33,156 nucleotides of DNA from an uncultured Acetobacteraceae bacterium (GTDB taxonomy: Bacteria > Pseudomonadota > Alphaproteobacteria > Acetobacterales > Acetobacteraceae). The notes beneath the pieces were generated by a model. It saw only the letters and a program-made list of their open reading frames with translations. It made no database searches and was not told the DNA's origin. The stretch lies in assembly GCA_903918315.1 (NCBI GenBank), contig CAIXEA010000119.1, positions 1 through 33,156 on the forward strand, given 5' to 3'. Within the stretch, counting starts at the first letter, position 1. Each line of letters starts with the position of its first letter. Position numbers and translations under genes: made by a program. This document shows, one piece after another, positions 26,817-33,156 of this stretch.

Positions 26817-28469
26817 TTACGCCCCCACCCGCGCGCGATCCACGATCGCCTGCGTATCCAGCCCCCGCGGCATGGTCCCAAACGCCTGACCCCAATCGCC
26901 ATCCAGCCGCGTCGCGCAGAACGCATCCGCGACCGAAGCCGGCGCGTGGCGCACCAGCAGGCTGGCCTGCAAGGCGAAGGCCATCATCTCCACCACCCGC
27001 CGCGCCACAGGCTCCAGCCCCGCCGGGTCGGTCAGCCGCATGGCCAACCCCTCAACATAGGTGTCCAGCCGCGCATGGCCGCCCCGGGCCAGGCGGACCT
27101 CGTCCAGAAACGCCGTGACCGACTCCGGCTCGCGCTGCATCGCGCGCAGCACATCGAGGCAGATCACGTTGCCCGTTCCCTCCCAGATGCCGTTCAGCGG
27201 TGCCTCCCGATACAGGCGCTCCATCAGATGGTCCGCGATGAAGCCATTGCCGCCGTGGCATTCCAGGGCCTCGGCCACGAAGGCGGGGGCGCGCTTGCAG
27301 GCCCAGTATTTGGCGATGGGGGTGCCGATGCGCGACAGCAGGCCCTCGGCACGGTCGGTTTCGGCGCGGTCGAACGCAGCGGCGAGGCGCATCGACATCC
27401 AGACCAGCGCCTCACTCTCCACCGCCAGATCCGCCACGACATTGCGCATGATCGGCAGGTCGATCAGGCCGCGCTGGAACGCCCGGCGATGGGTGGTGTG
27501 ATGCACCACCTGACTGAGGGCCTGACGCATCAGACCGGACGAGCCGATGGCGAAATCCAGCCGCGTGGCATGCGCCATCTCGATGATGGTGCGGATGCCG
27601 CGCCCGTCCTCGCCCAGCATGACCGCGTGCAGGTCGTGGAATTCCACTTCCGAGGACGCATTGGACTTGTTGCCGGCCTTGTCTTTCAGCCGTTGCAGCT
27701 TCAGGCGGTTGCGCGACCCGTCCTCCAGCCAGCCGGTGGCGAGGAAGCAGGACAGCCCGGCCTCGGTCTGCGCCAGGGTCATGAACAGATCGCTCATGGG
27801 GACGGAGAAGAACCATTTATGCCCGGTGATCAGATAGGGCGCGCCCGAGCCCCGGCGTGACGTCGCCGGCCGCGCGGTGGTGATGGTGGCGCGCAGGTCG
27901 GAGCCACCCTGTTTTTCCGTCATCGCCATGCCCACGGTGGCGCCGGCCTTGTGCCGGGCGAAAAGCGGGCGCGGATCATAGGCGGCGGCGTTGATCAGCG
28001 GCGACCATTCCGCCAGCAGCGCTGGGTCGTGGCGGAGCGCGGCGGTGGCGGCGAAGGTCATGCCCATCGGGCAGCAGATGCCGTTCTCCCCCTGGTTCCA
28101 GAGGTAGCTCAGCGCGCCGCGGACCACGTGGGCGCCCGGCCGATGATGGGTCCAGGCGAAGGAATGGGTTTCCCCGGCGAAGAGCAGGCCCATCAATTCG
28201 TGATACGCCGGGTGGAACTCGATGGCGTCGATGCGGTGGCCGAAGCGGTCGTGGGTGCGCAGCTCCGGCAGGTTGCGGTTGGCCTGCCGCGCGAGGTGCT
28301 GGACCCGCGCGCTGCCCACGGTGGCGCCGGTGTCCGTCAGCCGCGCCCCGGCCCAGTCGCCGCCGAACGTCCGCACGGCCTGCGTCAGCGGGATGTCGGC
28401 GGTGAAGGCGTTATAGTCCTCCAGCGCGCCGGCCTGGTTGGTCACCTCATGCGTGGCGTAGCCGGACAT
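26817..28469 (-). CDS. aidB: AidB-type acyl-CoA dehydrogenase
   Basis: The 550-residue product starts MSGYATHEVTNQAGALEDYN and contains ELRTHDRFGHRIDAIEFHPA, both typical of AidB rather than ordinary acyl-CoA dehydrogenases. FAD-site blocks are GMAMTEKQGGSDLRA and LITGHKWFFSVPMSD, and the C-terminal YREAPLNGIWEGTGNVICLD matches the family. AidB-like proteins are flavoproteins tied to the alkylation response in E. coli, but many relatives act on isovaleryl- or long-chain acyl-CoA. The gene starts 8 bases after the deacylase stop in the same direction, so the pair is probably one operon. That context favours a catabolic role. Confidence 0.9.
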   Translation of the reverse strand: MSGYATHEVTNQAGALEDYNAFTADIPLTQAVRTFGGDWAGARLTDTGATVGSARVQHLARQANRNLPELRTHDRFGHRIDAIEFHPAYHELMGLLFAGETHSFAWTHHRPGAHVVRGALSYLWNQGENGICCPMGMTFAATAALRHDPALLAEWSPLINAAAYDPRPLFARHKAGATVGMAMTEKQGGSDLRATITTARPATSRRGSGAPYLITGHKWFFSVPMSDLFMTLAQTEAGLSCFLATGWLEDGSRNRLKLQRLKDKAGNKSNASSEVEFHDLHAVMLGEDGRGIRTIIEMAHATRLDFAIGSSGLMRQALSQVVHHTTHRRAFQRGLIDLPIMRNVVADLAVESEALVWMSMRLAAAFDRAETDRAEGLLSRIGTPIAKYWACKRAPAFVAEALECHGGNGFIADHLMERLYREAPLNGIWEGTGNVICLDVLRAMQREPESVTAFLDEVRLARGGHARLDTYVEGLAMRLTDPAGLEPVARRVVEMMAFALQASLLVRHAPASVADAFCATRLDGDWGQAFGTMPRGLDTQAIVDRARVGA

Positions 28470-28477
28470 GGCCGATG

Positions 28478-29932
28478 CTACGCCCCATTCCGCGACACCA
28501 GCCGCCCCGCCCGCTCCGCCGTCGCGCCCGCCCCATAGACGTAAGCCGATCGGCCGTTGACCCAGGTCTCGATGATACCCTCGGCGACGGTGGTGGGTGC
28601 GTCGTAGGTCGAGCCATCCCGGACCGTTGCCGGATCGAATAAAACCAGATCGGCGTAAGCCCCGGCGCGGATGAAGCCGCGATCGGTCATGCCGAACACC
28701 TCCGCCGTCTGGCCGGTCATCTTGCGCACGGCGGTTTCCATGCTGAACAGGCCGAGGTCGCGTGCGTAATGGCCGAGCACCCTGGGGAAAGCGCCCCAGA
28801 GGCGGGGATGCGGGTAGGAGTCGTGCGGCAAGCCGTCGCTGCCGATGATACCGAGGCGGTGCGCCATGATGCGCTGCACGTCGGGCTCATCCATCTGGAA
28901 GTAGATGGCGCCGGCCGGCGTCAGGCGTTCGGCGGCGGCCTTCGGCTCCATCCCCCAGTCCCGCGCGATATCGTCGAGCATGCGCCCGGCGCATTCGGGA
29001 TGCGGCACCGACCAGGTGATCTGCACCGGCACATCCGGGCGCAGCCGGTGCGGCATCAGCACGGTGGAGCCGGCGGCATAGGGATAGATGTCGAAATCCA
29101 CCTTCTGCTTCAGGGCGGCGCTCTCGATCAGCTTCAGCGTCTCCACCGAGCGGCCGAAATTCTCCGGCATCGAGCATTTATGGTGGCTGATCAGCACCGG
29201 GGCGTTCACCGCGCGGCCGATTTTCAGGGTCTCTTCGATGGACAGCAGGACGTCGTTGGCCTCATCGCGCATATGGGTGACGTAGATGCCGCCGGCGGCG
29301 CGCAGGGCTTCAGCGACGGCGATGACCTCCTCGGTCGGGGCCATCATATTGGGTGGGTAATAGAGGCCGGTGGAGAAGCCGGAGGCGCCCTGCGACAAGG
29401 CCTCCGCCAGACGCTTGCGCATGTGTTCGGCTTCTTTGTCCGAAGCGGCGCGCTGGGTGTCGCCGTTCATGGCCTCCACGCGCAGCGACATATGCCCGAT
29501 CAGCGCATAGGTGTTGACCGGCGATGGGTCCCGGGCGAGGCGATCTGCGTATTCGCCAAAGCTGTCGAAGGCGAACCAGCTTTCTTCGCCCAGCAGATCG
29601 AGTGGCGGGATCGGGCGGGATGTCATGCGCACCGGCGACAGGCTGATGCCGCAATTGCCGACGACGACGGTGGTGATGCCCTGCGACATCTTGCACAGCA
29701 TGCATTCCGGCCCGCAGAGCACGGCGCGGTCGTCATGGGTATGGGCGTCGATGAAGCCCGGGGCGACGGCCTTGCCGGTGGCGATGACCTCCCGCTCCGC
29801 GGTGGCGGCGCCGAGGTCGCCCACCGCGACGATGCGGTCGCCGCTGACGCCGATATCGGCCTTGAAGCGGGGATTGCCGGTGCCGTCGAAGATGGTGGCG
29901 TCGCGGATGATGAGATCGCAGCGGAGGGTCAT
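28478..29932 (-). CDS. N-acyl-D-amino-acid deacylase (amidohydrolase family)
   Basis: The start at 29932 (MTLRCDLIIRDATIFDGTGN, 484 aa) is preferred; the open frame upstream (to 29971) runs through a terminator-like hairpin. Amidohydrolase motifs are PGFIDAHTHDDRAVL (first His pair), VVGNCGISLSP (metal-ligand Cys), LISHHKCSMPENFGRS, and IGSDGLPHDSYPHPRLWGAF (catalytic Asp). These enzymes hydrolyse N-acyl-D-amino acids to D-amino acids. With the HyuB-type gene upstream and an AidB-type dehydrogenase downstream, the cluster may degrade acylated or cyclic amide compounds. The AGGA site lies about 9 bases upstream. Confidence 0.9.
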   Translation of the reverse strand: MTLRCDLIIRDATIFDGTGNPRFKADIGVSGDRIVAVGDLGAATAEREVIATGKAVAPGFIDAHTHDDRAVLCGPECMLCKMSQGITTVVVGNCGISLSPVRMTSRPIPPLDLLGEESWFAFDSFGEYADRLARDPSPVNTYALIGHMSLRVEAMNGDTQRAASDKEAEHMRKRLAEALSQGASGFSTGLYYPPNMMAPTEEVIAVAEALRAAGGIYVTHMRDEANDVLLSIEETLKIGRAVNAPVLISHHKCSMPENFGRSVETLKLIESAALKQKVDFDIYPYAAGSTVLMPHRLRPDVPVQITWSVPHPECAGRMLDDIARDWGMEPKAAAERLTPAGAIYFQMDEPDVQRIMAHRLGIIGSDGLPHDSYPHPRLWGAFPRVLGHYARDLGLFSMETAVRKMTGQTAEVFGMTDRGFIRAGAYADLVLFDPATVRDGSTYDAPTTVAEGIIETWVNGRSAYVYGAGATAERAGRLVSRNGA

Positions 29933-29944
29933 GGGTGTGGTCCT

Positions 29945-29986
29945 GAAGAAAGATGAAACGCCCCGTCGCACCAGGGGACGGGGCGT
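29945..29986 (-). terminator. terminator-like hairpin between the hydantoinase and deacylase genes
   Basis: ACGCCCCGTC (29958-29967) and GACGGGGCGT (29977-29986) form a perfect 10-bp stem with a 9-base loop. Reading in the minus direction, TTTCATCTTTCTT follows the stem, a T-rich but interrupted tail. The hairpin is about 26 bases before the deacylase start. It may terminate the hyuB transcript or act as an attenuator or processing site in a shared transcript. Confidence 0.55.
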
Positions 29987-30005
29987 GGGTTTGGGCTAAG
30001 CCGGT

Positions 30006-31736
30006 CTAGCGGCCCCGCAGCGCTTCCGTCGCCGCCGCGTCGAGGGCGCCCGCCGGATCAACCGCCACTTTATACAGCGCCAAGGCATTGGCCGCCGAGA
30101 CCAGTCCATTACGCACATCATCCGCCACCAGCGCCGGATCACGCGTCGTCGGATCGCCCATGCCGGCGCCGCCGGGCAGTTCCAGGATGAGCCGATCGCC
30201 GTCGGGGATGACCTGATAGCCTTTGGTGCGCAGGAATTTACCCGATTTCATGGTCACCACGCCCGGGCCGCCATCCAGGCCGGACTCCCGGCCTTTCGGG
30301 GCATGGCCGATCCGGTCGAATGACGCGTTGACCGCGAATTCGAGGTCGCCTTTGGTCGCGATCTCCATGATCTGGCCGACGCCGCCGCGGGTGCGGCCGG
30401 CACCGCCGGAATCGGGTTTGAGCTCTTTGCGCCAGAGGATGACGGGGGCGACGTTCTCGGTCGCCTCGACCGGCATGGTGCGCACGCCGGAGGGGAAGGC
30501 GGTCGCGTCCAGCCCGTCCGCTAAAGGCCGTGCCCCGGTGCCGCCGGAGTTGAAGGTGATGATCTCGAAATCGCCGATAACCGGCTTGTTGCCGCGGGCC
30601 TGGCCGGAGACGGAGGAGCCGCCGCGCAGCGGGGGATTCCACAAAGACGACGCGCCCTCCGCCGTGACGCGATCCGGCACGGCCTGGTGCAGGCAGCCCA
30701 TCATCAGGTCGGGCAGCAGATGGCCGATGACGTGGCGGACCGAGACCGGGTAGGGGCGGGGGGCATTGAGGATGCAGCCCTCGGGGATGGTCATGCGAAA
30801 CGGCGCCAAAGACGCCCAGTTGTTGGGGATTTCGGGGGCGACGACGCATTTGATGCCGAAGCTGGCATAGGCGCGGCAATAGGCCGGCGGGACGTTGATG
30901 CCGCGCGCCGACAGGCCAGACGTGCCGGCGAAATCGACCGTGATGGCGTCGTCGAGGATGGTCATCGACGCCTGGAGCTTCACCGGTTCCTCGTAGCCAT
31001 CGGACCAGATCTCGCCGCCGAAGGTGCCGCGTGGCAGGCGGGCGATTTCGGCCAGGGTCGCGCGGCTGGAGAGGTCGAAGATGAACGCGGCCAGCGGATC
31101 GAGGCTGTCCATCCCGAACTCATCCATCATCTCGATCAGCCGCCGCGCGCCGGCGTCGTTGCAGGCGCAGAGGGAGTAGATATCGCCCTCCAGCTCCACC
31201 GGCAGGCGGGAGCCGGCGCGCATGAAGTCGAAAAAGGTCTCGTTCGGGACGCCCTGATCGAAACATTTGACGATGGGGATATACATCCCTTCCTCGAACA
31301 CCGACCGCCCTTCCGGCCCCATGCCGAGGCCGCCGATATCGATGACATGGGCGGTGTTGGCGAACAGGCCGATGGCCTGGCCGTCGTGGAAGGCCGGGGT
31401 GACGACGGTCAGGTCGTGCAGATGCCCGGTGCCGAGCCAGGGGTCGTTGGTGATGTAGTGATCGCCGGGCTGCATGCTTTCGAGGGAGAATTTCTTCAGG
31501 AAGTGCCCGACGCTTTCGGCCATGGAGTTCACATGGCCGGGCGTGCCGGTCACCGCTTGCGCCATCATGCGGCCGTGGCGGTCGAAAATGCCGGCGCTGA
31601 GGTCCCCCGCTTCGCGCACGGTGGTCGAAAACGCGGTGCGGATCATGATCTGCGCCTGTTCCTCGACCACCGCGATCAGGCGGTTCCACATGATCTGGCG
31701 CTGGATTTGCGCCATGGCGCTGGTTTCGTGGGACAT
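30006..31736 (-). CDS. hydantoinase B / oxoprolinase-type subunit
   Basis: The 576-residue protein is the HyuB type: IRTAFSTTVREAGDLSAGIF, FDRHGRMMAQAVTGTPGHV, PGDHYITNDPWLGTGHLHD and the C-terminal GGAGMGDPTTRDPALVADDV are all present. HyuB normally works with HyuA in ATP-dependent hydrolysis of N-methylhydantoins or 5-oxoproline, or in acetone carboxylase-like complexes. No hyuA is in the window; the next minus-strand gene is the N-acyl-D-amino-acid deacylase. The partner may lie elsewhere or the protein may be repurposed. GAGG is 6 bases before the ATG. It is divergent from the duplicated-domain protein with a regulatory region between them. Confidence 0.92.
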   Translation of the reverse strand: MSHETSAMAQIQRQIMWNRLIAVVEEQAQIMIRTAFSTTVREAGDLSAGIFDRHGRMMAQAVTGTPGHVNSMAESVGHFLKKFSLESMQPGDHYITNDPWLGTGHLHDLTVVTPAFHDGQAIGLFANTAHVIDIGGLGMGPEGRSVFEEGMYIPIVKCFDQGVPNETFFDFMRAGSRLPVELEGDIYSLCACNDAGARRLIEMMDEFGMDSLDPLAAFIFDLSSRATLAEIARLPRGTFGGEIWSDGYEEPVKLQASMTILDDAITVDFAGTSGLSARGINVPPAYCRAYASFGIKCVVAPEIPNNWASLAPFRMTIPEGCILNAPRPYPVSVRHVIGHLLPDLMMGCLHQAVPDRVTAEGASSLWNPPLRGGSSVSGQARGNKPVIGDFEIITFNSGGTGARPLADGLDATAFPSGVRTMPVEATENVAPVILWRKELKPDSGGAGRTRGGVGQIMEIATKGDLEFAVNASFDRIGHAPKGRESGLDGGPGVVTMKSGKFLRTKGYQVIPDGDRLILELPGGAGMGDPTTRDPALVADDVRNGLVSAANALALYKVAVDPAGALDAAATEALRGR

Positions 31737-31806
31737 GGGGCGGCCTCATCGCTGGTTGGGGTGAGTGTCCCTCATGCGGGGGGCGGTGGGCAACCGGGAT
31801 GTGGCG

Positions 31807-31820
31807 TTGATCCAGATCAA
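31807..31820. promoter_or_regulatory. perfect FNR/FixK-type binding site
   Basis: TTGATCCAGATCAA is a perfect palindrome and matches both the FNR (TTGAT-N4-ATCAA) and FixK (TTGATC-N2-GATCAA) consensus. Its centre lies about 65 bases before the likely start of the rightward transcript (promoter 31843-31872), which is where class I activator sites often sit. It is about 77 bases before the divergent hyuB-type gene, so it could act on both. Confidence 0.7.
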
Positions 31821-31842
31821 AGACGCGCCCGCCCGATGCGGT

Positions 31843-31872
31843 TTGATCACACCGATTCAAACTCTGTATAAC
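31843..31872 (+). promoter_or_regulatory. sigma70-type promoter of the duplicated-domain protein gene
   Basis: TTGATC (31843-31848) and TATAAC (31867-31872) have an 18-base spacer and lie 15 bases before the ATG at 31887, with AGGAG (31873-31877) as ribosome site. The leader would be very short (about 8-10 bases). Confidence 0.55.
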
Positions 31873-31886
31873 AGGAGCGTCCAGGC

Positions 31887-32837
31887 ATGGCACAGCAATC
31901 CCAAGGCACGCGCTTCACCGCTGCCCCCCTGACCATTGTGGTCAGGCATGAGCTGTGGGACGGCAATATCCAGGATCACGCGGACCAGGGGGTCTCGGTC
32001 GACGTTGCCGCTGACGTGGACGGGCGGGAGACGGCGCTACTGCGGTTCAACTGCTTCGATATCGAGCGCAGCTACATCTATGGGCCGGAAAACCCCGATC
32101 TGAAGATCGCGGCCCCGATGATGCTGGGCGGTTCCGACCGCGCGGCCGCCGGCATGGGCCAGCTCTACCGCATGGACCCGGTCGTGGATGGCAATCCCAT
32201 CGGCTGGACCGTCCGGACCCTGGGCACGAAACTGCCGAAGATGCTGGTTCGGGCGGGCTATCCGTCGGTGGCGGAGGCGGCCGATATGGACGCGGTTCGC
32301 GCCCTGCTGCCAGCGGTCGAATCCTGCGCGCGCCAGTTGTTCGCGTCCCGCCGCAATACCGTGAAGCACAATCGCGGGACCGACATCTTCGAAGCCGGGG
32401 CCATTCGCTTTGGGCTGGAGATGCGGCGTCTGCCGGTGGGCGATGGCGGGCTGGCGATCCATGTCCTTGGTGATATCGGCGGCGCGACCCGCAAATCCTA
32501 TGTCGAGGAAACCGAACTTCTGGCCTTCGACTGTTTTTGGGACGGGGCGCATTACCATTATGGCCCGCGCAACAAGAACCACCGCATCTATTGGGACATG
32601 ACCCTGGTCGAAGACCCGCTGGAATGGGTGTTCGAGCAGCTGGAGAACCGCAAGCTGGCCGCCATGCTCGATCGGGCGGGGTATCCCGGCGTCGCGGCCG
32701 ATGTGGACCTGGACAAAGTGGCCGCGGTGTTGCCGGCGATGAAGAAGCGCGCCTTCGAGATGTGGGCGGAGGGGGAACGCCTGACCGGCCATAAGGGGCT
32801 GCCGCTGCAGCCGACGCCCAATCTCGTCGCCGATTAG
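31887..32837 (+). CDS. protein of two duplicated domains, function unknown
   Basis: I do not recognise the family. The 316-residue protein has no signal peptide or membrane helix and consists of two related halves. LLRFNCFDIERSYIYGPEN (51-69) matches LLAFDCFWDGAHYHYGPRN (211-229). The stretch from 116 (LPKMLVRAGYP) to 152 matches that from 257 (LAAMLDRAGYP) to 293. The order is the same in both halves, so this is an internal duplication with an N-terminal beta-rich and C-terminal helical unit. It is the first gene after an FNR-type site, so it may be controlled by oxygen. It is divergent from the HyuB-type gene and may serve that catabolic cluster. AGGAG precedes the ATG by about 9 bases. Confidence 0.85.
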   Translation: MAQQSQGTRFTAAPLTIVVRHELWDGNIQDHADQGVSVDVAADVDGRETALLRFNCFDIERSYIYGPENPDLKIAAPMMLGGSDRAAAGMGQLYRMDPVVDGNPIGWTVRTLGTKLPKMLVRAGYPSVAEAADMDAVRALLPAVESCARQLFASRRNTVKHNRGTDIFEAGAIRFGLEMRRLPVGDGGLAIHVLGDIGGATRKSYVEETELLAFDCFWDGAHYHYGPRNKNHRIYWDMTLVEDPLEWVFEQLENRKLAAMLDRAGYPGVAADVDLDKVAAVLPAMKKRAFEMWAEGERLTGHKGLPLQPTPNLVAD

Positions 32838-32840
32838 AGC

Positions 32841-32910
32841 GCGGGATTCAGACATACGGTCATCCTGCTCTTGTCTGATCGCGGGATTCAGACCTTCGGT
32901 CATCCCGCTC
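32841..32910. repeat. two tandem hairpin repeats (40-bp period)
   Basis: A 30-base unit starting GCGGGATTCAGAC occurs at 32841-32870 and 32881-32910 and matches at 27 of 30 positions. Each unit can fold as a hairpin. In the second copy GCGGGAT pairs with ATCCCGC, with an inner GACC-TTC-GGTC stem. A partial third match (ATTCAGACC) occurs near 33005. No T-run follows, so they are not classic terminators. Confidence 0.75.
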
Positions 32911-33132
32911 TGAGGGGGGCACACCGGACCGATGCCGTCATTTATGAAAAGAAACAGAAAAATAAAACGGCCGCTCAGACAACGATGGTCGCCTGTCCGG
33001 GGGAATTCAGACCGGGTTAACCCATCTTATTCATCGCATGGCAGGGATTCGCGAACGGACATGGCGCAAACATATGGAATCGTTCAGTGATTGGTTGCTT
33101 ACACCCACACCGAACGCCGGACATAATCCGCC
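32911..33132. other. intergenic region with an AT-rich stretch
   Basis: About 32940-32970 is strongly A-rich compared with the rest. I see no gene here. A possible -10-like CATAAT lies at 33122-33127 but without a well-placed -35. Confidence 0.4.
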
Positions 33133-33156
33133 ATGCCCGCCACCGATGAGGATACC
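33133..33156 (+). CDS. possible start of a gene cut by the window end
   Basis: An ATG at 33133 opens MPATDEDT to the end of the window with no clear ribosome site. Only eight codons are visible, so the product cannot be identified and the start may be chance. Confidence 0.25.

Overview
The window is GC-rich DNA from an alphaproteobacterium. The gene content (GTG and TTG starts, an alphaproteobacterial-type gyrA, an sdhCDAB operon, and a composite palindromic intergenic repeat) looks most like Rhodospirillales/Acetobacteraceae. That placement is inference from protein style and has not been confirmed by a search.

Positions 1-6095 look like a decayed accessory region. They hold the 3' part of a conjugation coupling-protein gene (traG/virD4 type), an intact small serine recombinase, and an orphan phage small-terminase-like gene. 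Next is a complete but doubly broken IS3-family element (1895-3215) that cuts off a peptide-binding-protein gene. The ethanolamine ammonia-lyase genes eutB and eutC follow, and then a permease gene fragment. A tRNA-Lys(UUU) gene sits at the right edge (6096-6171).

Positions 6252-11024 are core housekeeping. gyrA, coaD, a periplasmic cyclophilin and a cytoplasmic cyclophilin lie on the minus strand, with a small conserved-looking ORF divergent from gyrA. An OpgC-type membrane acyltransferase gene lies at 11192-12373. The succinate dehydrogenase operon follows (12566-16445). It is interrupted between sdhA and sdhB by a VapD-family gene of clearly lower GC. An acyltransferase-3/SGNH fusion gene comes directly after sdhB.

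Positions 18461-23450 carry a luciferase-like flavin monooxygenase, a palindrome made of palindromes, a ThDP-dependent enzyme of the acetolactate-synthase type and a GMC oxidoreductase. Positions 23472-25596 (minus) encode a 2OG-Fe(II) oxygenase and an inositol-monophosphatase/ADP-ribosylglycohydrolase fusion whose second domain has lost its metal ligands. zapE is divergent from that pair. Positions 26817-31736 (minus) are a catabolic-looking group: a HyuB-type hydantoinase subunit without HyuA, an N-acyl-D-amino-acid deacylase and an AidB-type acyl-CoA dehydrogenase.

The last full gene (31887-32837) encodes an unrecognised protein built from two copies of one domain. It sits behind a perfect FNR/FixK-type palindrome and a good sigma70-like promoter. 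It is followed by two tandem hairpin repeats and the first codons of a possible further gene.

The observations I would look at first are vapD inside the sdh operon, the IMPase/pseudo-ADP-ribosylglycohydrolase fusion, the nested palindrome at 19547-19729, and the FNR box in front of the duplicated-domain protein.
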